Below are positions 42,796 through 52,037 of a stretch of 64,000 bases of DNA, piece after piece. Source of the stretch: Meishania litoralis (lineage in GTDB: Bacteria > Bacteroidota > Bacteroidia > Flavobacteriales > Flavobacteriaceae); NCBI RefSeq assembly GCF_042611095.1, contig NZ_JBHFPV010000002.1, positions 950,558-1,014,557 on the forward strand, read 5' to 3'. The notes under the pieces were generated by a model, which was not told where the DNA came from, made no database searches, and worked only from the letters and a program-made list of their open reading frames with translations. Made by a program: the position numbers and the translations under genes. How positions within the stretch are numbered: the first letter of the stretch is position 1; every line of letters starts with the position of its first letter.

Positions 42796-44625
42796 TTGGA
42801 ACCTTTTATCGTATCGGCACGAAAGTATAGGCCACAGACCTTTAAAGATGTTGTTGGCCAAACTGCGATAACCAGCACTTTGACCAATGCCATCGAGAAC
42901 GATCACTTGGCACAGGCCTTATTGTTTACCGGTCCGCGAGGAGTGGGCAAGACGACCTGCGCCCGAATTTTGGCCAAAAAAATCAATGCCGATGGTACTG
43001 AAAGCGAAGATGAAGATTTTGCATTCAATATTTTTGAACTCGATGCCGCTTCGAACAACTCGGTAGATGATATTCGAAGTCTTATAGACCAGGTTCGTAT
43101 ACCACCGCAGGTGGGCAAATACAAGGTCTATATCATAGACGAAGTGCACATGCTTTCGCAATCTGCCTTCAATGCGTTTTTAAAAACCTTGGAAGAACCC
43201 CCAAAGCATGCGATATTCATTTTGGCCACTACCGAAAAGCATAAAATCATCCCTACGATACTTTCGCGCTGCCAAATATTCGATTTTAAAAGGATTACCG
43301 TTAAGGACGCGGCCGAATATTTGAAGTATATCGCTGAAAACCAAGGAGTGGAAGCTGAGGAAGATGCACTGCATATTATTGCAAAAAAGGCAGATGGCGC
43401 CATGAGGGACGCCCTTTCGATTTTCGATAGGGTCGTTAGTTTTTCAGGAAAAAAATTGACTCGAAGGGCTGTGACCGAAAACCTGAACGTTCTTGACTAT
43501 GATACTTATTTTGAGGTCACCGATTTGATTTTAGAACACAAAATACCCGATCTACTATTGGCCTTCAACCAAACCTTGGCCCTTGGTTTTGACGGCCATC
43601 ATTTCATTACCGGCCTTGCTTCTCACTTTAGGGACTTAATGGTATGCCAGCATCAAAGTACGATTGAACTCTTGGAAGTTGGCGATGAAGCCAAAAAAAT
43701 ATATGCTGAACAGGCTAAGAAAACCACAGCCCCTTTTTTGTTAAAGGCTTTGGATATCGCGAATGAATGTGATCTAAACTATAAAACGAGTAAAAATCAC
43801 CGTCTTTTGGTCGAACTCACCCTTATGAAACTTGCCTCGATCGATTTTAACGGTGAAAAAAAAAATCCTGAATCGAATGCCCTAGCGAATTCAAAGGTCG
43901 ATTTCATTATTCCCGCTTCGTTTTATCGCACCAACGGTCTTGACAAGACACGCACTTCATCGGTTTCCGAAACCGCTGAGCAGACCATCGAACCGAACAA
44001 GAACTTAAACACCGAACCCAAGGAAGAAGTCACCAGACCGTCTTTGGCCACCGATGTCGAAGAAATAGGGAATGTGACGGTCTCAATTGCCGAACCCCCT
44101 GTCAAGATTGCGAACGCAGCTATAGAAGATACTCCCAAAACAATTGACATCAAGGTTGCCAACAAAAGGGTATCAGGTCTTTCCATTTCAAGCCTAAAGG
44201 CAAAAAAAGAACACTTAAAATTAAAGCAAGAGGAAAATGGAACGGAAACCGAATTAGCCGAAGATCCATTTACCGAAGCGGAAATGCTAGAGCATTGGAA
44301 GGATTATGTCAATGACATCGATGTGAAAGGTAAAAAAATCATGGCATCGAACCTCATGACCGACACCCCTAAATTACTCAAAGACCACGTCATCTGGATC
44401 GAACTGCCCAACAGCACGATGAAAAAGGAGGTCGAAAGAGATCAATTTGAACTGATCAATTATCTACGCACAAAATTGAACAATTATGCCATCGACCTAA
44501 AAATATCGGTAAACGAGGAAACAGCAAAAAAGTTCGCTTTCACACCTGAAGAAAAGTATCAAAAGTTGCGGGAAAAGAATCCTGCGATCGACCTGTTACG
44601 AAAAGAATTCGATCTAGACTTTTGA
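42796..44625 (+). CDS. dnaX: DNA polymerase III subunit gamma/tau
   Basis: Clamp-loader ATPase of the replisome, 609 residues. The N-terminus MEPFIVSARKYRPQTFKDVVGQ is complete only if translation begins at TTG (42796), since there is no ATG nearby. Walker A is GPRGVGKTTCARIL and Walker B is YIIDEVHML, with SRC in LSRCQIFDF. The Cys4 zinc module that usually follows Walker A is absent (only a short KKINADGTESEDEDF linker), as I recall for other Bacteroidota DnaX proteins. The C-terminal half is low-complexity followed by a tau-like domain (EAEMLEHWKDYV). The 3' end overlaps the convergent TMEM220 gene by 12 bases. Confidence 0.95.
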   Translation: MEPFIVSARKYRPQTFKDVVGQTAITSTLTNAIENDHLAQALLFTGPRGVGKTTCARILAKKINADGTESEDEDFAFNIFELDAASNNSVDDIRSLIDQVRIPPQVGKYKVYIIDEVHMLSQSAFNAFLKTLEEPPKHAIFILATTEKHKIIPTILSRCQIFDFKRITVKDAAEYLKYIAENQGVEAEEDALHIIAKKADGAMRDALSIFDRVVSFSGKKLTRRAVTENLNVLDYDTYFEVTDLILEHKIPDLLLAFNQTLALGFDGHHFITGLASHFRDLMVCQHQSTIELLEVGDEAKKIYAEQAKKTTAPFLLKALDIANECDLNYKTSKNHRLLVELTLMKLASIDFNGEKKNPESNALANSKVDFIIPASFYRTNGLDKTRTSSVSETAEQTIEPNKNLNTEPKEEVTRPSLATDVEEIGNVTVSIAEPPVKIANAAIEDTPKTIDIKVANKRVSGLSISSLKAKKEHLKLKQEENGTETELAEDPFTEAEMLEHWKDYVNDIDVKGKKIMASNLMTDTPKLLKDHVIWIELPNSTMKKEVERDQFELINYLRTKLNNYAIDLKISVNEETAKKFAFTPEEKYQKLREKNPAIDLLRKEFDLDF

Positions 44626-44976
44626 AGTGCTCTTCGAAAATCGCGTCCAAAAAGCAAAAATGAACATTACGACGGCAACGATCAATAGGCCGATAGACTC
44701 CCTACCCTCTTCAATATTTTTTATATCCCCTTCACCAATGGTAAACCCTTCAAATTGTTCAGGAAACGTATACCAACATCCGACTACGGCAATCACACCG
44801 GCAAGCAGGGGCACAATGGTATTAATCCTCCCCAAGGCAAAAGCGAAGGATATCGCGGCGATAATCACGTAAATCGATACCCAAATCAATGGGTCGGGGT
44901 CGTTATATTGCAAAACTGCCGAAACCAAGCTAAGTATGCCGAACAGCCATCCGAAAATCTTAAAAAATGAGTTCAT
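44614..44976 (-). CDS. Transmembrane 220 (TMEM220) family protein
   Basis: Small membrane protein of 120 residues with four hydrophobic segments (IFGWLFGILSLVSAVLQYN, IYVIIAAISFAFALG, TIVPLLAGVIAVVGCWYTF, SIGLLIVAVVMFIFAFW). The LQYNDPDPLIWV motif after the first helix is the TMEM220 signature. Function unknown. A TAGATTTG box on the minus strand at 45020-45027 could be its promoter. Its stop lies inside the 3' end of dnaX. Confidence 0.85.
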   Translation of the reverse strand: MNSFFKIFGWLFGILSLVSAVLQYNDPDPLIWVSIYVIIAAISFAFALGRINTIVPLLAGVIAVVGCWYTFPEQFEGFTIGEGDIKNIEEGRESIGLLIVAVVMFIFAFWTRFSKSTSKV

Positions 44977-45019
44977 CTCGTTATTGGTTTTGATTACTAT
45001 CCCTTTAGAAGTATTTTTA

Positions 45020-45027
45020 CAAATCTA
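45020..45027 (-). promoter_or_regulatory. Possible -7 box of the TMEM220 gene
   Basis: The minus strand reads TAGATTTG, 44 bases before the ATG at 44976. It fits TAnnTTTG but lacks a clear -33 element. Confidence 0.4.
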
Positions 45028-45039
45028 ACAATTAATATC

Positions 45040-45621
45040 ATGCTAGGCCTAAAATTACCGACCGATCCGCGATGGGTGAATATCGTTGAAAAGAACATCG
45101 ATGAAATATTGACCGATCATGCCTATTGCGAACAAAAAGCGGCCAGTACCGCTATATCATTGATTATCGGTTTTCCCGAATATACTGATTTGGTTGAGGA
45201 AATGGTTGCATTATCACGCGAGGAGATGGCACATTTTAAAATGGTACACGATCGAATAATAGCGCGTGGTAAGACATTGGGCCGCGATAGAAAAGATGAA
45301 TATGTCATAAAATTGCATAATTTCTTTCCTAAAGGAGGAAGCCGAACGACCCAACTGGTGCATCGGCTATTGTACGCTGCTTTGATCGAAGCAAGAAGCT
45401 GCGAGCGCTTTAGGTTACTTTCGGAACAATTGGAAGATCAGGAGCTTGCGGAATTCTATCACAAATTGATGGTCAGCGAAGCAACACATTATACCATGTT
45501 CCTGTCATTTGCAAGACAGTACGGCAATCGAACCGAGGTGGATGAAAAATGGCAAAATCTTTTGGAATATGAAGCCCAGATTATGAAAGACCTAGGCAAT
45601 AAAGAGGCAATCCACGGATAA
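45040..45621 (+). CDS. miaE: tRNA-(ms2io6A)-hydroxylase (MiaE-like)
   Basis: Diiron hydroxylase of 193 residues acting on the modified adenosine-37 of tRNA. The N-terminal half has DHAYCEQKAASTAISLI and SREEMAHFKMVHDRI. The second half has ALIEARSCERFRLLSEQL and VSEATHYTMFLSFARQY, giving the repeated Glu and Glu-x-x-His ligands of the ferritin-like four-helix site. Whether the full ms2io6A modification exists here cannot be judged from the window. It stands alone between two minus-strand genes. Confidence 0.9.
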   Translation: MLGLKLPTDPRWVNIVEKNIDEILTDHAYCEQKAASTAISLIIGFPEYTDLVEEMVALSREEMAHFKMVHDRIIARGKTLGRDRKDEYVIKLHNFFPKGGSRTTQLVHRLLYAALIEARSCERFRLLSEQLEDQELAEFYHKLMVSEATHYTMFLSFARQYGNRTEVDEKWQNLLEYEAQIMKDLGNKEAIHG

Positions 45622-45675
45622 ATACATTCTATCGTATCATCTTGACGAACCTATTTAATCGATCATAAAATACAC

Positions 45676-47763
45676 TTATGAATCAATTTCAGCTTGATTC
45701 AATTTGTGTTTGTAATATTCGTACAGTGCAAATTGCGATCTTACCTTGACCTTGTTGCTCTTACGATAAGCATTGTCGCGCTTCTCACCGAATACCCGCG
45801 CCTTAACATTATCTTTCCATGAGATCTCAAATGTATCGATAAGCTCCTGCTTGATATCAGGGTCGTAAATAGGGCAACCGACCTCTACGCGGTAATCCAA
45901 ATTTCGGGTCATCCAATCGGCCGAAGATATATATACTTTAGGGTTGCCGGCATTACCGAAAATAAAAACCCGCGGGTGCTCAAGAAATTTATCGACGATA
46001 CTGATAGCCTCTATGTTCTCGCTCATGCCCTCGACCCCGGGCACTAGACAACATATTCCGCGAACGATCAATTGAATTTTCACCCCTTTTCTACTGGCCT
46101 CATATAACTTATCGACCATTTTGTACGAAGTAAAACTGTTCATTTTTATCTTGATATAGGCTTCTTTGCCTTGCCGTGCGTTCAAAATCTCTTGGTCAAT
46201 AAGTTTTCCAAAGGCCTTTGCCGTATAATGCGGCGAAACAATCAGGTGCTTATATTTTTTAATCTTGTAGGTAGTCTCGAAGAAATCGAAAACCTTGTTC
46301 AATTCTTTCAAGATAGACTCATGGGCGGTAAATAAGGTATAGTCTGTATAGATACGGGCGGTCGACTCGTTAAAATTTCCGGTACTGATAAAACCATACC
46401 TCTTTATCGCGCCAGCTTCTTCCCGCTCGATGACACAAATCTTGCTGTGCACTTTTAACCCCGGAACGCCAAATCTAAGATTTACCCCTTCGGCCTGTAG
46501 TTCTTCGGCATACTCTATATTGGCACGCTCATCGAAACGTGCCTGTAATTCTATTTGAACAGTTACCTGTTTTCCGTTTTTCACCGCATTAATGAGTGAC
46601 GCCGCAACCTGCGAGTTATTGGCCAATCGGTATACGGTTATTTTTATGCTCCTGACCTTAGGATCCAGTGCAGCCTCACGTAGAAACTTGATCAAATACG
46701 AAAACGTATGATAGGGCGTATATTGCAAATAGTCTTTTTTTGCGATATGCTCAAAAAGGCTTCCTTCCAAGCTAAGGCCCTTAACTGGTAGCGGTGCGAC
46801 TTTTTCGTACAATAAATCATGTCGCCCCAGGCTAGGAAAACCCATATAGTCACGTCTATTATGATAACGACCTCCGGGAATCACACTATCCGTCTCCTCA
46901 ATGTTCATTTTATCCTTCAGGAACTTCAAGGTATCCTTGCCGATCTTTTTGTCATAAACAAAACGAACCGGAACACCTATTTTTCGGTGCTCGACACTCG
47001 AAGATATCTTTTCAATGAAACTTTTGCTCAAATCGTTGTCGATATCAAGCTCGGCATCTCGGGTAATCTTGATCATATGTGCCGAAATCGACTCATAATC
47101 GAACATGGTGAATATATTTCTCAAACAGTACCTTATGAGGTCATCAAGCACGATTATGTAGCTTTTATCGCCCTCTTTGGGCAGTACGACAAAACGGTCG
47201 ATCCCCTTAGGAATTTCTATAAGGGCATATCTTTTTTCCTTTGACTCCGACCTTCCATTGCCGATAATGACCATTTTTACCGCAAGATAGGCGGCGGTAT
47301 CCTTTAAGGTAGGAAATTGTGTCAACTCGTTCAAGATTATGGTCATGAGCTGCGGACTCACCTTTGTGACAAAATAATTCTTCACAAACTCGGCTTGGCT
47401 CTCGCTGAGCTCTGTTTCTCGAATAATAAAAATGTTCTGGTTTTCGAGTTCGTCTTCGATATTCTTTAATATATCAAGACTTTTTGTTTGCTGTTTAATG
47501 ACAATTTCGGTTATTTCGTCCAACAAATCCTTTGCAACTTCACCGCCAAGAACACTTTTGCCCGACTTGCCTGCGTCTATAATTCTTTTGACCGTTGCGT
47601 AGCGCACCTTAAAAAACTCATCAAGATTATTTGAGAAAATACCCAAAAAACGAAGCCGCTCTATCAGCGGTACGTTCTTATCGGCACTCTCTTGAAGCAC
47701 TCTTTCATTAAACCATAACCAACTGATCTCACGGTTTACATATTGATTTTTGGTTTTTATCAT
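45676..47763 (-). CDS. ppk1: Polyphosphate kinase 1
   Basis: PPK1 makes polyphosphate from ATP reversibly and is usually membrane-associated. The protein has 695 residues from the ATG at 47763 (MIKTKNQYVNREISWLWFNERVL). The earlier in-frame codons to 47823 lie inside the sixA-like gene and are not needed. Visible features are EFFKVRYATVKR in the N-terminal domain, VTVQIELQARFDERANIEYAEEL, and the histidine motif GLKVHSKICVIER, whose His is the autophosphorylated residue in the family. The stop of the upstream gene overlaps this start by ATGA (47760-47763), so the pair is translationally coupled. Confidence 0.95.
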   Translation of the reverse strand: MIKTKNQYVNREISWLWFNERVLQESADKNVPLIERLRFLGIFSNNLDEFFKVRYATVKRIIDAGKSGKSVLGGEVAKDLLDEITEIVIKQQTKSLDILKNIEDELENQNIFIIRETELSESQAEFVKNYFVTKVSPQLMTIILNELTQFPTLKDTAAYLAVKMVIIGNGRSESKEKRYALIEIPKGIDRFVVLPKEGDKSYIIVLDDLIRYCLRNIFTMFDYESISAHMIKITRDAELDIDNDLSKSFIEKISSSVEHRKIGVPVRFVYDKKIGKDTLKFLKDKMNIEETDSVIPGGRYHNRRDYMGFPSLGRHDLLYEKVAPLPVKGLSLEGSLFEHIAKKDYLQYTPYHTFSYLIKFLREAALDPKVRSIKITVYRLANNSQVAASLINAVKNGKQVTVQIELQARFDERANIEYAEELQAEGVNLRFGVPGLKVHSKICVIEREEAGAIKRYGFISTGNFNESTARIYTDYTLFTAHESILKELNKVFDFFETTYKIKKYKHLIVSPHYTAKAFGKLIDQEILNARQGKEAYIKIKMNSFTSYKMVDKLYEASRKGVKIQLIVRGICCLVPGVEGMSENIEAISIVDKFLEHPRVFIFGNAGNPKVYISSADWMTRNLDYRVEVGCPIYDPDIKQELIDTFEISWKDNVKARVFGEKRDNAYRKSNKVKVRSQFALYEYYKHKLNQAEIDS

Positions 47764-48248
47764 CCTCGTAACTGTTTTGGGAAAAGTGTTTGAACGGTGG
47801 TTCCCTTGCCGATATTCTTCCAATTTTCAATATCGAATTGCAATCTGACCAGTCCGCTCGTAGGAACGTTTTCAATATAGCTATTTCCCAATGAATTGGC
47901 AATGTGGGTAAAGGCATGGTTATGGCCGAAAATCATCACCGAATCAAGGGCATTATCCAAACCCTTTATAAAGCCCAGCACATCATCGCCTGAAAAATCA
48001 TAGAGATGGTCGGTAATTTCCACCTTTGATAATGGCAAATGCAATTGATGAACAAAAATCATACATGTATGCAGTGCCCTGATCGCAGGGCTTGAAAATA
48101 CCGCTTCTATTTCAATTTGCTCCTTTTTGGCAAATGAACTGACCAAAAGGCCGTCGTCAATTCCCCTTTCCAACAAGGGCCTATTTTTGTCACCTACCGA
48201 ATATTCCCAGGATGACTTTCCATGTCTTACCAGTGTAACTTGTTTCAT
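47760..48248 (-). CDS. SixA-like histidine phosphatase
   Basis: Histidine phosphatase superfamily protein of 162 residues. The catalytic RHG is in LVRHGKSSWEY at the N-terminus, the second region has FSSPAIRALHTC, and the second catalytic histidine lies in MIFGHNHAF. Related SixA enzymes dephosphorylate phosphohistidine on signalling proteins. The 4-base overlap with ppk1 suggests a link to polyphosphate or phosphate metabolism. Confidence 0.9.
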   Translation of the reverse strand: MKQVTLVRHGKSSWEYSVGDKNRPLLERGIDDGLLVSSFAKKEQIEIEAVFSSPAIRALHTCMIFVHQLHLPLSKVEITDHLYDFSGDDVLGFIKGLDNALDSVMIFGHNHAFTHIANSLGNSYIENVPTSGLVRLQFDIENWKNIGKGTTVQTLFPKQLRG

Positions 48249-48283
48249 TTACCTATTATTTTAAGAGATGTACCATTAAGAGA

Positions 48284-48931
48284 CTAGGGTGCCAATCGTT
48301 CGATTTTCCAATCGAAATCTTCTTTCAAACTGTAGCGAATACGGTCATGCAAACGGTTTGGGCGTCCCTGCCAGAATTCCATAGATACCGGCTTTACGAT
48401 GTAGCCGCCCCAATTCTTAGGGCGATCGACCTCTTTTCCTTCAAGTGATTTTTCCAATTCAAGTAGTTTCTCCTCCAAAAATTCCCTTGAGGGTATCACT
48501 GTACTCTGTTCAGATACGATCGCCCCTAATTGACTTCCCTTGGGCCTTGATTCGAAATAACCATCTGAAAGGTTTTCCGCAATTTTTTCGGCTTTGCCTT
48601 TGATGATTATCTGACGCTCGTGATGCGACCAAAAAAATGACAGGCACACATTGGGGTTTTTCGCGATGGCCCTGCCCTTTTCACTTTCATAGTTGGTGTA
48701 GAAAATGAACCCTTCGTATGTATACTTTTTTAAGAGTACCACCCTACTTTTAGGAAAGCCATCTATTCCCATTGTCGCAATGGTCATGGCATTGGGTTCG
48801 TCAATACTGTCGGAAGCCTCCAACTCGAAAAACCACTTTTGAAAAAGCTCCATGGGATTATCGGAAATTGTCTGCTCCGACAAGGCGCTTTTTTCATACG
48901 ATCTTCGATAACCACCTAAGTCTTTCTGCAT
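48284..48931 (-). CDS. pdxH: Pyridoxamine 5'-phosphate oxidase
   Basis: FMN enzyme that oxidises pyridoxine or pyridoxamine 5'-phosphate to pyridoxal phosphate. The length, 215 residues, is normal. Family motifs are GGYRRSYEKSAL near the start, FPKSRVVLLKKYTYEGFIFYTNYESEKG (in part), FFWSHHERQIIIKG, the SRPKGSQLGAIVSEQS stretch and the C-terminal WQGRPNRLHDRI. It lies upstream of the sixA-like gene with a 35-base gap. Confidence 0.96.
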   Translation of the reverse strand: MQKDLGGYRRSYEKSALSEQTISDNPMELFQKWFFELEASDSIDEPNAMTIATMGIDGFPKSRVVLLKKYTYEGFIFYTNYESEKGRAIAKNPNVCLSFFWSHHERQIIIKGKAEKIAENLSDGYFESRPKGSQLGAIVSEQSTVIPSREFLEEKLLELEKSLEGKEVDRPKNWGGYIVKPVSMEFWQGRPNRLHDRIRYSLKEDFDWKIERLAP

Positions 48932-49044
48932 GTTTGTACTAAAGAAATTGATATGTAAAGTTCAGTAAAAGTAGTGACAATTAGAAACGTATGGCGAACT
49001 TTAGTGAATCCTGCAATTTTTAAACAACACAATATCGAAATTGA

Positions 49045-49950
49045 CTAAAATTCGAAGACTTTGCCGTCATCTGCTAGTTCGACATTTTTAAATATTGCCT
49101 CGGCCTCTTCACGAAAAAGGTCTATTGACTTATAGCGCGTCGAATAATGACCTAATACCAGTCGGCCGACCGCGGCCAACTTGGCTATCTTGGCGGCCTC
49201 CTTCGCTGTGGCATGCTTTGTTTTTATCGAGAGTTTTGAATCGGAATCAAGAAATGTCGATTCATGGTAGAGTACATCGACATGCTTTATAAGCGGAACA
49301 ATTTCAGGATAATAGCCCGTATCACTACAAAAGGCGTAGCTTTTTGGTTTGGGCGGATCAAAACTTAATTCAGTATTGGGAATGGTTCGGCCATCTTCCA
49401 ATTGTACATCTTTGCCTTTTTTGATATTTTGAAAATAGGCCTTGTTGATCTTATATTTGGCGACCGCCTCAACGTTCAACTTACGTTCCGCCGGTTTTTC
49501 CTTGAAAAAGAACCCATTCGTATATATGCGGTGATCCAGTGGAACCGTACTCACGGAAACCTTTTCATCTTCAAAAATCGATTGGGGTTCGGGCGATGTC
49601 AATTCATGAAATTTTAAAGGATAGTTGGTCCATGAATCGCCCAGTTTCAGAAGTAGGGAAATGGCCTCCTTTATTCCCTTGGGTCCATAAATGTGCAACT
49701 CTTTTTTTCTTCCCAACAAACGGAACGTTGAAATCAATCCCGGAAGTCCGAAAAAATGGTCCCCATGCAAATGCGAAATGAAAATATGGTTTATCCTTGA
49801 AAACTTGACCTTGTTCTTACGCAACTGCACCTGTGTTCCCTCACCACAGTCGATCAAGAACATATGATTACAGATTTCAAGGACTTGCGAAGTCGGGCTG
49901 GTCAACGTTCTGGGAGTGGCCGCATAGCAGCCCAAAATGGTAAGTTTCAT
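49045..49950 (-). CDS. rnz: Ribonuclease Z
   Basis: tRNA 3'-processing endonuclease of the metallo-beta-lactamase fold, short form of 301 residues. The metal motif is FISHLHGDHFFGLPGL, preceded by FLIDCGEGTQVQLRK. Further ligands lie in AFCSDTGYYPE and the HATAKEAAKIA region, and the final histidine is in LVLGHYSTRY. It lies 134 bases downstream of a small STAS-like gene. Confidence 0.95.
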   Translation of the reverse strand: MKLTILGCYAATPRTLTSPTSQVLEICNHMFLIDCGEGTQVQLRKNKVKFSRINHIFISHLHGDHFFGLPGLISTFRLLGRKKELHIYGPKGIKEAISLLLKLGDSWTNYPLKFHELTSPEPQSIFEDEKVSVSTVPLDHRIYTNGFFFKEKPAERKLNVEAVAKYKINKAYFQNIKKGKDVQLEDGRTIPNTELSFDPPKPKSYAFCSDTGYYPEIVPLIKHVDVLYHESTFLDSDSKLSIKTKHATAKEAAKIAKLAAVGRLVLGHYSTRYKSIDLFREEAEAIFKNVELADDGKVFEF

Positions 49951-50084
49951 CTATTTAAAAATTCTTATTTCATTGCAAATGAAGCAAATAAAAATTTTCT
50001 GCATAGATCAACCGCTGCGCTTTCGCACAAAAAATTTAATTATTTCGGTGGGTAAGCAAAAAATTAAATCTGTCTATGCCCATT

Positions 50085-50417
50085 TCACAATTCTAGATCC
50101 CTTTCTATCTCTTCCATTTCGATAATATCCCTTGCTTCTTGAATGGTAGGGACCACACATATTTCATCAGGAACCTCATCGTAAGAGACCTTTTCGGTGA
50201 CAATGACAAATGATTTGTTTTTCGCTCGATGGGCGTTGGAAAGTTCTAAAAATTCAAGTACATCATCAGCCTTCAATTCTGAAAATGAAAACAGATTGAT
50301 GATAAGATGGTCGTTCTTGATTTTGGAATATCCATCCTTCAAATTGACCAGAAACTTATCCAAAGCGATATTCTCTTGAAAAACAAGGGTAGTAGTACCG
50401 TCTGAATCGAAAATCAT
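50085..50417 (-). CDS. Small protein of unknown function, possible STAS-like fold
   Basis: This 110-residue cytoplasmic protein lacks hydrophobic segments. The alternation LIINLFSFSELKADDVLEFLEL then SFVIVTEKVS followed by an acidic helix (TIQEARDIIEMEEIERDLEL) suggests an alpha/beta STAS-like domain. It is found between pyrB (6 bases upstream) and rnz. I infer cotranscription with pyrB. Function unknown. Confidence 0.8.
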   Translation of the reverse strand: MIFDSDGTTTLVFQENIALDKFLVNLKDGYSKIKNDHLIINLFSFSELKADDVLEFLELSNAHRAKNKSFVIVTEKVSYDEVPDEICVVPTIQEARDIIEMEEIERDLEL

Positions 50418-50423
50418 AGCGTA

Positions 50424-51350
50424 TTATTTAATTTTTGATGCCAACAGATATATGACCGCCATACGTATGGCCACGCCGTTCTCCACTTGGTTCAAAATGA
50501 TGGACTGTTTCGAATCGGCGACGTCACTGGTTATCTCGACACCCCTATTAATGGGCCCAGGGTGCATAATCACGATTTCCTTATCGAGACTGTCAAGCAG
50601 CATCTTGTTTACACCAAATTGCTGGGTATACTCGCGAGTGGTCGGAAAATAACTAATATCCAAGCGTTCGTTCTGAATACGCAACATATTCGCAACGTCG
50701 CACCAATTCAAGGCCTTTCTCAAATCTGTCTCTACTTCGACCCCTAAAGTTTCAATATGTTTGGGCAAAAGGGTTTTCGGGCCACAAACCTTTATATTGG
50801 CCCCTTGTAGCCTCAAGGCAAAAATGTTCGATAGGGCCACTCTTGAATGTAGAATGTCACCTACGATAACCACATTTTTTCCGGCGACATCACCAAACTT
50901 TTCACGAATGGAGAAGGAATCCAATAACGCCTGGGTCGGATGTTCGTGTGCGCCATCGCCGGCATTGATGATCGACGCCTTGACATTTTTAGATAAAAAG
51001 ATTCCAGCACCGGGATTGGGGTGTCGCATTACGACCATATCGACTTTCATCGACAATATATTATTGACCGTATCGATCAAGGTCTCACCTTTTTTCACCG
51101 AAGACTGACTGGCTGAAAAATTTATGACATCAGCAGACAATCTTTTTTCAGCCAGCTCGAAAGAAAGTTTGGTTCGGGTGCTGTTCTCGAAAAATACATT
51201 GGCGATAGTGATATCGCGAAGTGATGGTACTTTCTTTATGGATCGGTTGATTACCTCTTTAAAATGGTCGGCGGTTTCAAAAATGAGCTGAATATCGTCT
51301 TCGTTGAGATACTTGATTCCAAGCAGATGGTTTACGCTCAGTTCGCTCAT
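50424..51350 (-). CDS. pyrB: Aspartate carbamoyltransferase catalytic subunit
   Basis: Second step of pyrimidine synthesis: carbamoyl phosphate plus aspartate gives carbamoyl aspartate. The 308 residues are typical. The carbamoyl-phosphate motif is FFENSTRTKLSFE. HEHPTQALLDSF and HPGPINRGVEI are the other active-site segments. No regulatory subunit (pyrI) is seen beside it. Its start lies three bases after the pyrR stop, so pyrR-pyrB form one transcript. Confidence 0.97.
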   Translation of the reverse strand: MSELSVNHLLGIKYLNEDDIQLIFETADHFKEVINRSIKKVPSLRDITIANVFFENSTRTKLSFELAEKRLSADVINFSASQSSVKKGETLIDTVNNILSMKVDMVVMRHPNPGAGIFLSKNVKASIINAGDGAHEHPTQALLDSFSIREKFGDVAGKNVVIVGDILHSRVALSNIFALRLQGANIKVCGPKTLLPKHIETLGVEVETDLRKALNWCDVANMLRIQNERLDISYFPTTREYTQQFGVNKMLLDSLDKEIVIMHPGPINRGVEITSDVADSKQSIILNQVENGVAIRMAVIYLLASKIK

Positions 51351-51353
51351 TTG

Positions 51354-51893
51354 CTAATTCTTTATCAAATAAATAATATCTTCCCCGTCATTCTCTTTCC
51401 ACATAACCTTTACCTTTTCCTCGTTGATAGCATCTACCTGGCGACCTCGATAATTCGGCTGTATGGGCAAATGCCTGCTAAAACGCCTATCTATCAAGGT
51501 CAACAGCTCAATTTCAGCGGGCCTTCCGAAAGATTGTATCGCGGTCAAAGCCGCCCTAATGCTTCGACCGGTATACAAAACATCGTCGATCAAGACCACC
51601 CTTTTATCCTCAACCAAAAAGTCGATCTTGGTTTCAGTGGCCTCCAAGGTCTTGTCTCCCCTCCTAAAATCATCGCGATAAAAGGTTATGTCCAAGAAGC
51701 CGACATCTATTTTTTTAACGCCGTATTCGTTCTTTAAAATCTTGGTCAGTCTTTCAGCAACGTATGTTCCCCTCGGCTGAAGGCCAATAAGCACTGTATT
51801 CGAAAAATCAAGATGATTTTCAAGCAATTGACAGGCCAAACGGTGAAGGATGATGTTTATTTCTTTTGAGGAAAGCAGCACTTTTTGACTCAT
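51354..51893 (-). CDS. pyrR: PyrR bifunctional regulator / uracil phosphoribosyltransferase
   Basis: PyrR proteins attenuate pyrimidine operons in Gram-positive bacteria and have uracil phosphoribosyltransferase activity. This one has 179 residues from the ATG at 51893. The PRPP-binding loop is VVLIDDVLYTGRSIRAAL, and the N-terminal LIGLQPRGTYVAERL also fits. An in-frame ATG at 51923 exists, but a TATTTTTG promoter box (minus strand, 51921-51928) overlaps it, so 51893 is preferred. No obvious PyrR-type attenuator hairpin is seen in the short leader. Confidence 0.92.
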   Translation of the reverse strand: MSQKVLLSSKEINIILHRLACQLLENHLDFSNTVLIGLQPRGTYVAERLTKILKNEYGVKKIDVGFLDITFYRDDFRRGDKTLEATETKIDFLVEDKRVVLIDDVLYTGRSIRAALTAIQSFGRPAEIELLTLIDRRFSRHLPIQPNYRGRQVDAINEEKVKVMWKENDGEDIIYLIKN

Positions 51894-51920
51894 ACCAAGG
51901 CCATCAACACTTTTGAAATA

Positions 51921-51928
51921 CAAAAATA
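51921..51928 (-). promoter_or_regulatory. -7 promoter box of pyrR-pyrB
   Basis: The minus strand reads TATTTTTG, 27 bases before the pyrR ATG at 51893. The consensus is TAnnTTTG; no well-spaced TTG is visible. Confidence 0.55.
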
Positions 51929-51972
51929 GGTATTTCTCGGCAAATACCGGACAGTGTTAATGCAAACAAAAC

Positions 51973-52010
51973 ATAAGGCCCCGCAAGTCGATCGACTTGC
52001 GGGGCCTTAT
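51973..52010 (-). terminator. Long hairpin terminator after rpsA
   Basis: An 18-bp perfect stem (ATAAGGCCCCGCAAGTCG with its complement) with a two-base centre, 28 bases after the rpsA stop. On the minus strand it is followed by the T-rich GTTTTGTTTG. It also isolates rpsA from pyrR. Confidence 0.85.
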
Positions 52011-52037
52011 ACAATTTTGGCAAATGGAAACCTAAAC

